A stretch of 64,000 nucleotides of DNA from Streptomyces glomeratus (GCF_021462825.1 NZ_JAKEEB010000012.1:62001-126000); one strand, 5' to 3'; positions 34,982-43,080 are shown, counted from the first letter of the stretch. Numbers and translations: made by a program. Notes: generated from the letters alone by a model not told the origin.

Positions 34982-35959
34982 ATGACGAGCGTGGAACTGC
35001 GTCAGCTGCGGTACTTCGTCGCGGTCGCCGAGGAGCTGAACTTCGGCCGCGCCGCCGAGCGCCTGCTGATCGCGGGCCCCTCCCTGTCCCAGCAGATCAA
35101 GGCACTCGAACGCGACCTCGGGGTGCGTCTGTTCGACCGTGACCGCCGCTCGGTGGCCCTCACCCCGGCCGGTTCCGACCTGCTCCCGCACGCCCGCGCC
35201 CTGCTGGAACGCGCCGAAGACCTCCGGCATCGCGCCCGTCGTCTGTCCGGATCGGAACCGATCCGGCTCGGCTACGTGAACTGGCTTCCGCCCGACCTCG
35301 ACGCCCGCACCGCCGCAGTGGCCAGGGTCCACATCGACGCCTGGGTTGCGCCCTCGCACGCCCAGGCCGCTCGGGTCGCCGACGGGAGCCTGGATCTGGC
35401 GGTGTGCTGGGTGCGCACCGACGACCTCGAACGCCGCGGCCTGCAGGCCCGGCTCCTCGGCGCCGACCGCCTGTACGCCGTCGCCACCGGCGACGACACG
35501 CGCGAAGTGGCCGCCCGGGACACCGTCGTCCTCCTCGACGACGACACCACCTCCTGGTCGTCCTGGAACGTCTACGCCGAAGACCTGGCTCACCGGACCG
35601 GGGCCCGCGCGGTGCGCATCTCCGACGGCGGTATCACCGGCCCCGCGTTCTTCGACCACGTCCGCCGCAGCAGCCGTCCGGTCATCAACTCGCCCAAGGG
35701 CCAGACCACCCCGCTGCCATCCGACCTCGTCCGGCGCCCCGTCGGCACGCCGGAGATCTACTGGACCTGGTCACTGGTGTGGCGCCGCGGCGAGGTCCGT
35801 GCCGCGGTGCTCGCCGTCGTCGACGCCCTCTGTGACGACGACGGCGACTTCGGCATCCACGGTCCGGACGCCTGGCTGCCCGAGGGTGACCCGCACCGGC
35901 GTCAGCCCCACGCCGGCGCCGCCGCACCTCCCCGTCCCGGCGGTGCTGCAACCCGCTGA
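34982..35959 (+). CDS. LysR-family transcriptional regulator
   Basis: A 325-residue LysR regulator. The winged HTH is VELRQLRYFVAVAEELNFGR then AAERLLIAGPSLSQQIKALE (residues 4-60), followed by the RLFDRDRRSVALTPAG wing. The effector domain starts at about residue 90 (EPIRLGYVNWLPPDL). Residues from about 300 are a Pro/Ala/Gly/Arg tail. It is divergent to the muconolactone-isomerase-like gene with a 115-base gap, the classic LysR arrangement, so that gene is the most likely target. Confidence 0.9.
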   Translation: MTSVELRQLRYFVAVAEELNFGRAAERLLIAGPSLSQQIKALERDLGVRLFDRDRRSVALTPAGSDLLPHARALLERAEDLRHRARRLSGSEPIRLGYVNWLPPDLDARTAAVARVHIDAWVAPSHAQAARVADGSLDLAVCWVRTDDLERRGLQARLLGADRLYAVATGDDTREVAARDTVVLLDDDTTSWSSWNVYAEDLAHRTGARAVRISDGGITGPAFFDHVRRSSRPVINSPKGQTTPLPSDLVRRPVGTPEIYWTWSLVWRRGEVRAAVLAVVDALCDDDGDFGIHGPDAWLPEGDPHRRQPHAGAAAPPRPGGAATR

Positions 35960-36024
35960 CCTGGGCTGGGAGCCTGCGTCTACCAGCTGGGAGGATGCCG
36001 GTCCCGGCCCGGCCCCGCCGCCCT

Positions 36025-36054
36025 TTGACTTCTCGTCCGGCGCCTGCCTAACGT
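36025..36054 (+). promoter_or_regulatory. vegetative-type promoter of the SDR gene
   Basis: TTGACT (36025-36030), an 18-base spacer and TAACGT (36049-36054). The operator elements start four bases downstream, near the expected transcription start. Confidence 0.6.
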
Positions 36055-36057
36055 CCA

Positions 36058-36097
36058 ATAGTCGACCGGTCACCTAGTTGCCGACCGGTCCGGTCGG
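36058..36097. promoter_or_regulatory. double operator in the SDR promoter
   Basis: The first element, ATAGTCGACCGGTC (36058-36071), is identical to that before the TetR gene. The second (36081-36097) is a perfect inverted repeat CCGACCG - GTC - CGGTCGG that contains the same GACCGGTC core. The pair overlaps the expected start of transcription, which fits repression by the TetR protein. Confidence 0.7.
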
Positions 36098-36127
36098 GAC
36101 CCTCCACTTCCCCCGAAGAAGGACATC

Positions 36128-36841
36128 ATGAGCACTCAGCATCAGAAGGTCGCCCTGATCACCGGGGCTTCGCAGGGCATCGGCGCCGGCCTTGTCGGCG
36201 CCTACCGCAAGCTCGGCCACGCCGTCGTCGCCACCTCCCGCACCATCGCCCCCTCCGGCGACCCGGGCGTCCTCACGGTCCAGGGCGACATCGCCGACCC
36301 CGCCACCGCCGAACGTGTCATCGCCGCCGGCGTCGAGCGGTTCGGCCGTATCGACACCCTGGTCAACAACGCGGGCATCTTCGTCGCCAAGCCGTTCACC
36401 GACTACACCGAGGACGACTACGCCGCCGTGACCGGAGTGAACCTCACCGGCTTCTTCCACATCACTCAGCCGGCCGTCCAGCAGATGCTCGCCCAGGGCG
36501 GAGGCCACGTCGTCACCATCACCACCAGCCTGGTCGACAACGCGGACTCCCGAGTTCCGTCCGTGCTGGCCTCGCTGACCAAGGGTGGCCTGCAGTCCGC
36601 CACCAAGTCGCTCGCCATCGAGTACGCCACGCGCGGCATTCGCGTCAACGCCGTCGCGCCGGGCACCATCAAGACTCCCATGCACCCCGAGGAGACCCAC
36701 GAGGCCCTCGCGGCCCTGCACCCGGTGCGCCGGATGGGTGAGCCGAGCGACATCGTGGAAGCGGTCGTCTACCTGGAGAACGCCCCGTTCGTCACCGGCG
36801 AGATCCTCCACGTCGACGGCGGCATGAGCGCCGGCCACTGA
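36128..36841 (+). CDS. SDR-family protein lacking the catalytic tyrosine
   Basis: A 237-residue short-chain dehydrogenase/reductase. The NAD(P)-binding ALITGASQGIGAGLV (about residues 11-25) and NNAGIFVAK are intact, as is the C-terminal APFVTGEILHVDGGMSAGH. The active-site region reads SVLASLTKGGLQSATKSLA, so the residue four before the lysine, normally Tyr in YxxxK, is alanine. The catalytic Ser region (TITTSLVDN) is also atypical. It may use another mechanism or serve as a binding protein. It starts with ATG 36128 after GAAGAAGG. The neighbouring NTF2-like gene follows after 19 bases. Controlled by the double operator upstream. Confidence 0.85.
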   Translation: MSTQHQKVALITGASQGIGAGLVGAYRKLGHAVVATSRTIAPSGDPGVLTVQGDIADPATAERVIAAGVERFGRIDTLVNNAGIFVAKPFTDYTEDDYAAVTGVNLTGFFHITQPAVQQMLAQGGGHVVTITTSLVDNADSRVPSVLASLTKGGLQSATKSLAIEYATRGIRVNAVAPGTIKTPMHPEETHEALAALHPVRRMGEPSDIVEAVVYLENAPFVTGEILHVDGGMSAGH

Positions 36842-36860
36842 GCGGAAAAGGAGGACACTC

Positions 36861-37232
36861 ATGAACCGCAGCACGGACAGGGAAGCGATCCTCCGTGGTG
36901 TCCTCGACCGGTGGAAGGCCGCCGTCGACCGTCACGATCCCGAGCAGGTCGCGGCCCAGTTCACGGACGACGCGATCTTCCAGGGGCTGCGCCCCTACAG
37001 CGTCGGGAGGCCGGGTATCGCCGCCTACTACGACGCCCAGCCACCCGGGATGACGGCCGCCTACCGCATTCTGGAGACCAGAGGCCCCGCCGACGGCCTC
37101 GTGCTCGGCTGGCTGGCCGTCGACTTCTCGTTCACCGACCGGCCCACCCTCGGTGTCTGCCTCAGTGTGCTGGTCGAGCGCTTGGGGGAGGGCTGGTACA
37201 TCAGCCACTACCAGGTCTCCCGCCTCTACTAG
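36861..37232 (+). CDS. SnoaL/NTF2-like (DUF4440-type) protein
   Basis: A 123-residue NTF2-fold protein. AILRGVLDRWKAAVDRHDPE and VAAQFTDDAIFQGLRPYSVG followed by RPGIAAYYDAQP are typical of the SgcJ/EcaC-SnoaL-like group, which often act on small hydrophobic ligands as isomerases or cyclases, or only bind them. ATG 36861 follows AAAGGAGG. It is 19 bases after the SDR gene in the TetR-controlled unit. Its stop codon shares the palindrome CTAG with the stop of the convergent reductase gene. Confidence 0.8.
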   Translation: MNRSTDREAILRGVLDRWKAAVDRHDPEQVAAQFTDDAIFQGLRPYSVGRPGIAAYYDAQPPGMTAAYRILETRGPADGLVLGWLAVDFSFTDRPTLGVCLSVLVERLGEGWYISHYQVSRLY

Positions 37233-38179
37233 TCGACCACGAGGACCAGCTTGCCCGATGTGCGGCCCATTTCGCTGATCGCGTGCGCTTTGGCGGCCTC
37301 CGCCAGCGGAAAGGTGCGGGCGATCGTGGCGCGCAGTCTGCCCGCCTCGACGAGGTCCGCGATGGCCTTCATTCCGTAGTGATCGGCGTCGACGAGCATC
37401 CTGGCGGCGCGGACACCGAACTGCCCGGCGTCCGTATAGAACTCGTCCGGCCCGACCGGCAGGATGGAGACCACCAGTCCCCCCGGGCGCACTACGCGCA
37501 GGGAGCGGACGGAGGTGTCGCCTCCGATTGTGTCGAGCACCACGTCGACGTCCCGTACGGCCTCTGTGAAGTCGGTCGTCCGGTAGTCGACGGCCTCGTC
37601 GACGCCGAGCTCGCGCAGGAAGTCGTGCTTGCCGGCGCTCGCGGTGCCGATCACGTAGGCGCCCTGCGCCTTGGCGATCTGCACGGCGGTGTGGCCGACT
37701 CCGCCGGCCGCCGCATGGATCAGCACACGCTGCCCCGCCCGCAGCTCGGCCAGCTCCACCAGTGCCTGCCACGCGGTCAGTGATGCCGTCGGCAGCGCGC
37801 CCGCCTGGATGTGGTCTATCGCGGACGGCTTCAGCGTGAAGGCGCGGGCGGGGCCGGTGACGTACTCGGCGTGCGAGCCGTGCCCGAAGGGGTAGGGCAG
37901 CAGGCCGAAGACCTCGTCGCCGGGCGTGAACAGGGCGACGCCGATGCCGGTCTCCTCGATGACGCCGGAGACGTCCCAGCCGAGGACGAACGGTGGCTTG
38001 CCCAGCATGCGGCCGTCGGCCCGGTGCTTCCAGTCGGTCGGGTTCACCCCGGCGGCGCGCACCCGGACCAGCACCTCGTTCGGGCGCGGGGCCGGCCGCT
38101 CCATCTCGACCAGCTTGAGGACCTCGGGACCACCGAGGACATCCTGACTGATCGCGCGCATCTTCTTCACCTTGCTCAT
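37229..38179 (-). CDS. NADP-dependent quinone-oxidoreductase-type reductase (MDR family)
   Basis: A 316-residue zinc-independent MDR protein. Segments are MRAISQDVLGGPEVLKLVEM, RAAGVNPTDWKHRADG, ALPTASLTAWQALVELA and the nucleotide-binding HAAAGGVGHTAVQIAKAQG (about 150-170). It is similar in plan to the protein at 15347. ATG 38179 has AAGGCAG upstream; ATG 38161 is also possible. It is convergent with the SDR-NTF2 unit and shares a four-base CTAG with it. The substrate is unknown; quinones or enones are typical for the family. Confidence 0.86.
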   Translation of the reverse strand: MSKVKKMRAISQDVLGGPEVLKLVEMERPAPRPNEVLVRVRAAGVNPTDWKHRADGRMLGKPPFVLGWDVSGVIEETGIGVALFTPGDEVFGLLPYPFGHGSHAEYVTGPARAFTLKPSAIDHIQAGALPTASLTAWQALVELAELRAGQRVLIHAAAGGVGHTAVQIAKAQGAYVIGTASAGKHDFLRELGVDEAVDYRTTDFTEAVRDVDVVLDTIGGDTSVRSLRVVRPGGLVVSILPVGPDEFYTDAGQFGVRAARMLVDADHYGMKAIADLVEAGRLRATIARTFPLAEAAKAHAISEMGRTSGKLVLVVD

Positions 38180-38227
38180 TGTGAACTGCCTTGCCCAGGG
38201 TCGCTTGTCGGGAAGCGGTATTCGCCG

Positions 38228-38244
38228 ACGATCGATGGGATCGT
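38228..38244. promoter_or_regulatory. inverted repeat upstream of the MDR reductase
   Basis: ACGATC - GATGG - GATCGT, 6-bp perfect arms, about 50 bases before the start codon of the minus-strand reductase. A candidate operator only. The remainder of the 38180-38505 gap holds no gene that I can support. Confidence 0.35.
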
Positions 38245-38453
38245 GATGATGGTGTGTGCTGCACATGAAAGTGAGAGATCGCACCCGCAACGGCCGCGCA
38301 GCGCGCCCCACGGCAGTCGGCGGCCGGCTTCGACGTCCCCGGCAGCGGCGCAAGCCGCCGCAGTGTGAGCTTGGTCCGCCAGCACGCGGCCCAGGCCGAG
38401 CACTGCGCTACTGTCCGAAACCACCTCGCCGCGCGGCCTCCCGCCGAACCGGA

Positions 38454-38488
38454 CCCGTGTCGGCGGCTCCGGGAGGTGCCGACACGGG
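38454..38488 (-). terminator. terminator of the hydrolase-monooxygenase operon
   Basis: Perfect 11-bp stem CCCGTGTCGGC / GCCGACACGGG with a 13-base loop, 18 bases past the monooxygenase stop. Confidence 0.7.
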
Positions 38489-38505
38489 GCAGGGCAGCAC
38501 GGTGG

Positions 38506-40011
38506 CTAACGTGCTGCGGAAGTCTCGGCCGCGGTATACGGGGCTGAGTCGAACGTGCCGTTGCGGTACCGGAATTCGTGTGCGAAGTTCGGCCAGATCA
38601 GGGTCAGCCGACCGCTTCGCGGATCGATGTACCAGCTCTTGCAGCCGTTTGAGAGCCAGACCGTACCGTCACTGCGCTGCTGGAGTTCGTCCACGTAGCG
38701 CTCCTGGGCCCGGGCGGACACGTCCAGGACGTGGTTGCCGTTGGCGCGGCTCCAGTCGAGAGCGCCCAGGATGTAGTCGACCTGTGCCTCGATGATGTAG
38801 ACAATCGAGTTGTGGCCGAGGCCGGTGTTGGGTCCGTTGATGATGAAGAGGTTGGGGAAGCCGGCGACCGTGGTCGAGGCGAATGCTTCCATGCCTTGTG
38901 CCCAGTGGTCCGACAGGGAGATGCCGTTCGCGTCGTGGACGAGGCGCGCGTAGGGCGGCTCGGCGGTTTCGAAGCCGGTGCAGAAGACCAGTACGTCGAG
39001 TTCGTATGTGTTGCCGTCTCTGGAGATGGCTTTGCTGCCTTCGACGTGGTCGAGGGCGGAGGCTTCCAGGGTGACGTTGTCCCGGGTCAGTGCCGGATAG
39101 TAGGTGTCGGAGATCAGGACGCGCTTGCAGCCGAGCTCGTAGTCGGGTGTCAGTCTGGCGCGCAGCTCTGGGTCCTTGACCTGCCGCTCCAGATGGTTCA
39201 GCGCTTGTGACCTTGCCTTGTCGAGGATGTCGGGTACGGCGCGTCGCTCCGCGTAGCGGGACTCCAGGAACCAGAAGATCTCCGAACGGTGGTCGGCCAT
39301 CGCGTCCGGGTCGCGGCGGAAGAGCTGCTTTTCGCTCTCGGTGTATGCGCGGTCCGGGCGCGGGGTGACGTACTGGGCGCTGCGCTGGAACACCACCAGT
39401 TCGGAGGCAGTCTTGGCGAGTTCGGGCACCAGCTGTACCGCTGTGGCTCCGGATCCGATGACGCCGATCCGCTTGCCTTCCAGGGGGACCTCGTGGTTCC
39501 AGCGGGCCGAGTGGAAGACGTCGCCGGTGAAGCCGTCCAGGCCCTTGATCGGGGGAAGGGCCTCGTCGCTGAGGTGGCCGGTCGCCGTCACCAGGAAGCG
39601 CCCGGTGAAGACGCCTTGCGACGTGGTGACCGTCCACCGCTGGGCGGCGGCGTCCCACCGGGCGTCCTCGACATTGGTTCCGAACCGGATGTGCGGCAGG
39701 AGTCCTTCTGCGTGTGCGGTGTCACGCAGGTACTGCAGGATTTCCGGGCCCGGTGAGAAGAAGCGCGACCACTCGGGGTTCGGGCGGAACGAGAAGGAGT
39801 AGAGGTGTGAGGGCACGTCACAGGCGGCGCCCGGGTAGGTGTTGTCGCGCCAGGTGCCGGCGACGTCATCGGCACGCTCCAGGAGCACGAAGGACTCCCG
39901 GCCGTGACGCTTGAGCTGAGCGCCCATGGCCAGGCCGCCGAAGCCGGTGCCGATGATGACGACCTCGACGTCAGCGGTGCCGGGGTGCTGCGGTTCGGTG
40001 CTGGGGTTCAT
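38506..40011 (-). CDS. Baeyer-Villiger-type flavin monooxygenase
   Basis: A 501-residue FAD/NADPH monooxygenase. The first dinucleotide fold is VVIIGTGFGGLAMGAQL (about 18-34). The Baeyer-Villiger fingerprint FxGxxxHxxxW is FTGDVFHSARW (about 161-171), directly before the second fold GKRIGVIGSGATAVQLV. DDVAGTWRDNTYPGAACDVP is also typical. It should insert oxygen into a ketone to give an ester or lactone. It follows the alpha/beta hydrolase by 27 bases in one operon, and the hydrolase could open the ester formed. An IclR-type operator lies before the hydrolase. Confidence 0.92.
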   Translation of the reverse strand: MNPSTEPQHPGTADVEVVIIGTGFGGLAMGAQLKRHGRESFVLLERADDVAGTWRDNTYPGAACDVPSHLYSFSFRPNPEWSRFFSPGPEILQYLRDTAHAEGLLPHIRFGTNVEDARWDAAAQRWTVTTSQGVFTGRFLVTATGHLSDEALPPIKGLDGFTGDVFHSARWNHEVPLEGKRIGVIGSGATAVQLVPELAKTASELVVFQRSAQYVTPRPDRAYTESEKQLFRRDPDAMADHRSEIFWFLESRYAERRAVPDILDKARSQALNHLERQVKDPELRARLTPDYELGCKRVLISDTYYPALTRDNVTLEASALDHVEGSKAISRDGNTYELDVLVFCTGFETAEPPYARLVHDANGISLSDHWAQGMEAFASTTVAGFPNLFIINGPNTGLGHNSIVYIIEAQVDYILGALDWSRANGNHVLDVSARAQERYVDELQQRSDGTVWLSNGCKSWYIDPRSGRLTLIWPNFAHEFRYRNGTFDSAPYTAAETSAAR

Positions 40012-40038
40012 GCGAACCCTCCCTTTGTGATCGGGCTG

Positions 40039-40917
40039 CTACGGGCGGGCGGTGGCGACGATGTCACCGGCGGCGTCTCGTGACGGTGCGTCAGTGAACT
40101 GGTCGATGATCTGCACGAGTTGGGCGGGACGCTCGATGACGACGGCGTGGCCGGATGTGATTTCGGTGTAGCGGGCGTCCGGGATCGAGGCGAACAGCGC
40201 CTTGCTGTGCCACTTCGGCACCATCTGGTCGTGAGTGCAGCCGATGACCAGGGTGGTAGCTGCGATGGAGGGCACCAGGCCGGAGATGTCGATGGTGCGG
40301 TTCAGCTTCATCTGCACGTCGGTGAAGGCGTTCGGCTCGAAGGCCGTGAGAGCGGGCGAGGAGTCGCCGAGGGCCTGGGACGCCACCAGGAACGGTCCCG
40401 AGAAGGCGCAGAAGGCCATGTAGTCGCCGAGGGCCTGGGAACGCTCCTCGCGCAGTCGCTGCCACACCTTGTTGCGGAGCTCCTGGTGTGCATCGGTCTT
40501 CATCCAACCGGCCACGAGCACCAGGTTCCGCACTGTCTGCGGGTGGCGGGCGGCGACCGCGGCCGCGACGACGGCGCCCAGTGAGTAGCCCACGAGCGTG
40601 ACCGGGCGGTCGGGAAGTACCGCGTCGAGGACCGCGACGACCTGCCGCTCCAGGTGCTCCAGCGTCAGCGGACCCTGTGTGGGGACCGGTGGGGCGAAGT
40701 CGACTGCCACGACGCGCTGCCGCCCGGCCAGCAGGGGAAACAGGTAGCCGTAGTGCGCCCTGGTGCTCCCGCCGGTTCCGTGCACGAGCACGAGGGGATG
40801 GCGGCTGCTCTCCCCGGTCGCGAAGTGGTCTGCGACGGAATCGAAGTACCGCACCTCGACCCCGTCGACAGTGATGGTTCCTTCAACGACTCCGCCGGCC
40901 AGCTCTGTCCTGCTCAT
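40039..40917 (-). CDS. alpha/beta hydrolase
   Basis: A 292-residue alpha/beta hydrolase. The oxyanion segment is PLVLVHGTGGSTRAHYGYLF, the nucleophile elbow LVGYSLGAVVAAAVA, the acid in LVIGCTHDQMVPKWHS and the His in ITSGHAVVIE. ATG 40917 has AAGGAG seven bases upstream; the frame extends further but without a site. It is the first gene of a two-gene operon with the Baeyer-Villiger enzyme. An 18-base direct repeat (CGCCGAGGGCCTGGGA core, 40363 and 40423) encodes QALGD twice, a small internal duplication. The palindrome at 40950-40966 lies 33 bases upstream. Confidence 0.88.
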   Translation of the reverse strand: MSRTELAGGVVEGTITVDGVEVRYFDSVADHFATGESSRHPLVLVHGTGGSTRAHYGYLFPLLAGRQRVVAVDFAPPVPTQGPLTLEHLERQVVAVLDAVLPDRPVTLVGYSLGAVVAAAVAARHPQTVRNLVLVAGWMKTDAHQELRNKVWQRLREERSQALGDYMAFCAFSGPFLVASQALGDSSPALTAFEPNAFTDVQMKLNRTIDISGLVPSIAATTLVIGCTHDQMVPKWHSKALFASIPDARYTEITSGHAVVIERPAQLVQIIDQFTDAPSRDAAGDIVATARP

Positions 40918-40949
40918 GACGGCTCCTTGCAAATGTGAGACCGCAAGAA

Positions 40950-40966
40950 AGTCCATTCAATGGACT
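40950..40966. promoter_or_regulatory. IclR-type operator O1
   Basis: Perfect 8-bp arms AGTCCATT - C - AATGGACT, 33 bases before the hydrolase start. One of four copies of a shared AAGTCC-N7-GGACTT element within 1.6 kb. Confidence 0.75.
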
Positions 40967-41082
40967 CAATTTCTGATTGAAGTGCACATTCGTAGGGCTC
41001 AATACATACCTGCCCTGTACACGCAACCCCATGAGACGCCTGCTAAAGGCCGCTGTCAAGCGTCCGTGTCGCCGGAAATCAA

Positions 41083-41101
41083 AAGTCCATTGAGTGGACT
41101 T
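41083..41101. promoter_or_regulatory. IclR-type operator O2
   Basis: AAGTCCA - TTGAG - TGGACTT, 7-bp perfect arms. It lies about 165 bases upstream of the hydrolase, next to transposase-derived DNA, and may be a second site for the same promoter or the leftover promoter of a lost gene. Confidence 0.65.
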
Positions 41102-41106
41102 AATTG

Positions 41107-41254
41107 CCTTGATTCGCGCTCTCGCAGCAGCATGGCTTGCGGGAGGCGATGCCGGGCACAGCGCCCGGCGATCGCGGTGGACGGGAAGTGTCTGCGCGGT
41201 GCCGAGCGTGCTCGCCCCGCTGCTGAAGGGGCGGCGAGCGCAGGAGTGCCGTGA
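41107..41254 (+). mobile_element. ISAs1-like transposase fragment
   Basis: One frame reads RPAIAVDGKCLRGAERARP, close to the AVDGK(C/T)LRGA motif around the first catalytic Asp of ISAs1-family transposases, and ends soon after at a stop. There are no recognisable ends or remaining catalytic residues. The rest of the gap to 41495 has no gene that I can support. Confidence 0.5.
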
Positions 41255-41495
41255 GTCCGGGGCCGACTCCGGCTGTCGCGGGCGTGAGCCGCCCCGTGGT
41301 CGGGGGCCCGCCATTGCGCTCATGTGCCGGCACGTCCGTCAGTGACGTGCCGCCCGGTTGGCCGCAAGGGGTGTGGTTATGGGGCAGCGGGTCATACCCG
41401 TCGCTGCGAGTGCGATGGAGGGCATGACCCGCCCCTGCTGTGGGTCTTCACCGGCACCGGCGAAGACCGCCGAGGAGATCCTCGAAGCCGGGCGC

Positions 41496-42272
41496 TCATC
41501 GGATGAACGTGCCGATCTCTCGGGCTGCTTCCAGCAGCAAAGGGGCCAGTTCGTCGACACGTGCAGGGGGGAGCCGGTCGTTGATCGCCGAGATGGTGAT
41601 GGCCATATACGGCTCAGAGGTCTTCGAGGGGATCGGCGCGGCCATTCCGGAGACGCCGTGCAGCACGGTGTCCTTGTCGAAGAAGTAGCCGCGCTCGTGC
41701 ACTTGCGTGATGGCCTGACGTACGGCGGTGACGGTGTCCTGGACATCCGACATCTCCACAGCCTTCATCCTGCGCCGCAGACGCTCGTTCGCCAGCAACT
41801 GGGCCTCGACCGCTTCCGGTTCATGCCAAGAAAGCAGGGCGACGCCGGCAAAAGTAACCCCCAAGGGCACCGTCTCGCCCACTTCCACGATCTCCGCCCT
41901 GATGGGATAGGAGCCGTCGGCGCGCATCAGATAGTGCACACCGTCGAGCCGCCGTATGGCGACATACACCGCGTCCCCGGTCTGATCGGCCAGGCGATGG
42001 ACCACCTTCTTGAGACCGGCGAAGTCATTGATGGGTGACGGGGCGCCCAGCCCCAGCAAGTACAGGGCGGAGCCGAGGCCATACCGCCGGGATGCGCGCT
42101 GTTCGACGAAGCCGGCTTCCGCCAGCTCCTGGAGGATCCGGTGCACCGTGGGCCGCGCGATGCCCGTCTCCTGGGCAAGGTCCAGCAATCGCGCGCCCTG
42201 TGCGCCGTGCAGGGCGATCGCGTTGAGGATCGCGGTCACCCGGGTGACCACCTGTGTCTTTTCCGACGCCAT
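41496..42272 (-). CDS. IclR-family transcriptional regulator
   Basis: A 258-residue regulator. The winged HTH is TRVTAILNAIALHGAQGARL then LDLAQETGIARPTVHRILQE (about residues 10-60). The IclR effector domain follows with LADQTGDAVYVAIRRLDGVH, YPIRAEIVEVGETVPLGVTF and GVSGMAAPI. The ATG at 42272 is 53 bases from operator O3. Four copies of the same palindrome are near it, before the hydrolase-monooxygenase operon, itself and the DUF1330 gene, so it very likely controls that whole set. The effector is probably the ketone substrate or a product; this is inferred. Confidence 0.92.
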   Translation of the reverse strand: MASEKTQVVTRVTAILNAIALHGAQGARLLDLAQETGIARPTVHRILQELAEAGFVEQRASRRYGLGSALYLLGLGAPSPINDFAGLKKVVHRLADQTGDAVYVAIRRLDGVHYLMRADGSYPIRAEIVEVGETVPLGVTFAGVALLSWHEPEAVEAQLLANERLRRRMKAVEMSDVQDTVTAVRQAITQVHERGYFFDKDTVLHGVSGMAAPIPSKTSEPYMAITISAINDRLPPARVDELAPLLLEAAREIGTFIR

Positions 42273-42325
42273 GACGTTCCTCCGCTGCAGGCCATGCTGC
42301 TATGGCAGCGCGACTCCAAGCAAGC

Positions 42326-42344
42326 AAGTCCGCTCAGTGGACTT
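42326..42344. promoter_or_regulatory. IclR-type operator O3
   Basis: AAGTCC - GCTCAGT - GGACTT, 53 bases upstream of the iclR start, with the same outer half-sites as O1, O2 and O4. Confidence 0.7.
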
Positions 42345-42467
42345 TAGCACGGCTGGAGATATGCGCGCTTGACAGTGGCTTTTGGCGGGAGTCTCATGGA
42401 CGTTAGTGCACAGAGCAGGTTGGTATATGGCTCGAACTCGGGAAGTGTGCACTTCGACCAAAAGAAA

Positions 42468-42488
42468 AAAGTCCGTTGAACGGACTTT
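42468..42488. promoter_or_regulatory. IclR-type operator O4
   Basis: The most symmetrical copy: 10-bp arms AAAGTCCGTT and AACGGACTTT around one G. It lies 50 bases before the DUF1330 gene. Confidence 0.75.
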
Positions 42489-42538
42489 CCGTCCGGGCTT
42501 CGTCGAGATACGGAGCCCGACCGACCGGAAGAGACGCC

Positions 42539-42883
42539 ATGGCCGCCTACGTCATAGCTCACCTGCAGGAAGCCGCCCCGCACCTGGAGATCGCCGAGTA
42601 CCTCGAACGCATCACCGCCACCTTTGAGCCGTACGGCGGCCGCTTCCTCGTGCACGCCACGCAGCACGAGGTGAAGGAGGGCGGCTGGCCCGGCGACGTC
42701 GTAGTCGTCGGCTTTCCCGGGGTCGCCGAGGCGCGGTCCTGGTGGGACTCACCCGCCTACCGGGAGATCGCACCGCTGCGCTCACGGCACGTGAAAAGCG
42801 ACATCATCCTGGTCGCAGGCGTCCCCGAGGGCTACGACGCGACTGCCACCGCTCAGGCGATACGAGAGGCCCTGCCTGCCTAG
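42539..42883 (+). CDS. DUF1330-family small protein
   Basis: A 114-residue protein of the dimeric alpha/beta-barrel DUF1330 family. Typical segments are MAAYVIAHLQEAAPHLEIAE, GGRFLVHATQHEVKEGGWPG, VVVVGFPGVAEARSWWDSPA, and YREIAPLRSRHVKSDIILVAG. The biochemical role is unknown; members often sit in catabolic operons. The ATG was chosen from the conserved N-terminus. A near-perfect IclR-type palindrome is upstream, so it is probably a member of the same regulon as the Baeyer-Villiger operon. Confidence 0.85.
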   Translation: MAAYVIAHLQEAAPHLEIAEYLERITATFEPYGGRFLVHATQHEVKEGGWPGDVVVVGFPGVAEARSWWDSPAYREIAPLRSRHVKSDIILVAGVPEGYDATATAQAIREALPA

Positions 42884-42898
42884 TGCCGCCTCAGGCAA

Positions 42899-43080
42899 CT
42901 ACGCCCTGCCGGCCACCTCGCGTATCCGTTCGCCGGCAGCGTGCTTCTGCCGCCAGATGACGGCGGACCATGCGGCCCTGCTCCTCATGGCCGGCCTGGT
43001 CGGTGCCGTCCAACGCCAAGTAGCGCAGGGCGGTGTACCGGGCCTCGAGCACAACGATCGCTTTGCCTGGTCAGGGCTGT
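42899..43080 (-). mobile_element. frameshifted 3' end of an IS630-like transposase
   Basis: On the minus strand one frame reads RYTALRYLALDGTDQAGHEE followed by QGRMVRR, and a shift of one base continues as VIWRQKHAAGERIREVAGRA and a stop. Together these match the C-terminal tail of IS630-type transposases (LDGTD..H..Q..MIRRYI.WRN.HA pattern). The frameshift and missing 5' part show that it is dead. It occupies most of the 289-base gap before the MFS gene. Confidence 0.6.

Noticed and set aside
40363..40440. 18-base direct repeat inside the alpha/beta hydrolase
   Set aside because: In frame and coding for QALGD twice; a small internal duplication, not a mobile or regulatory repeat.
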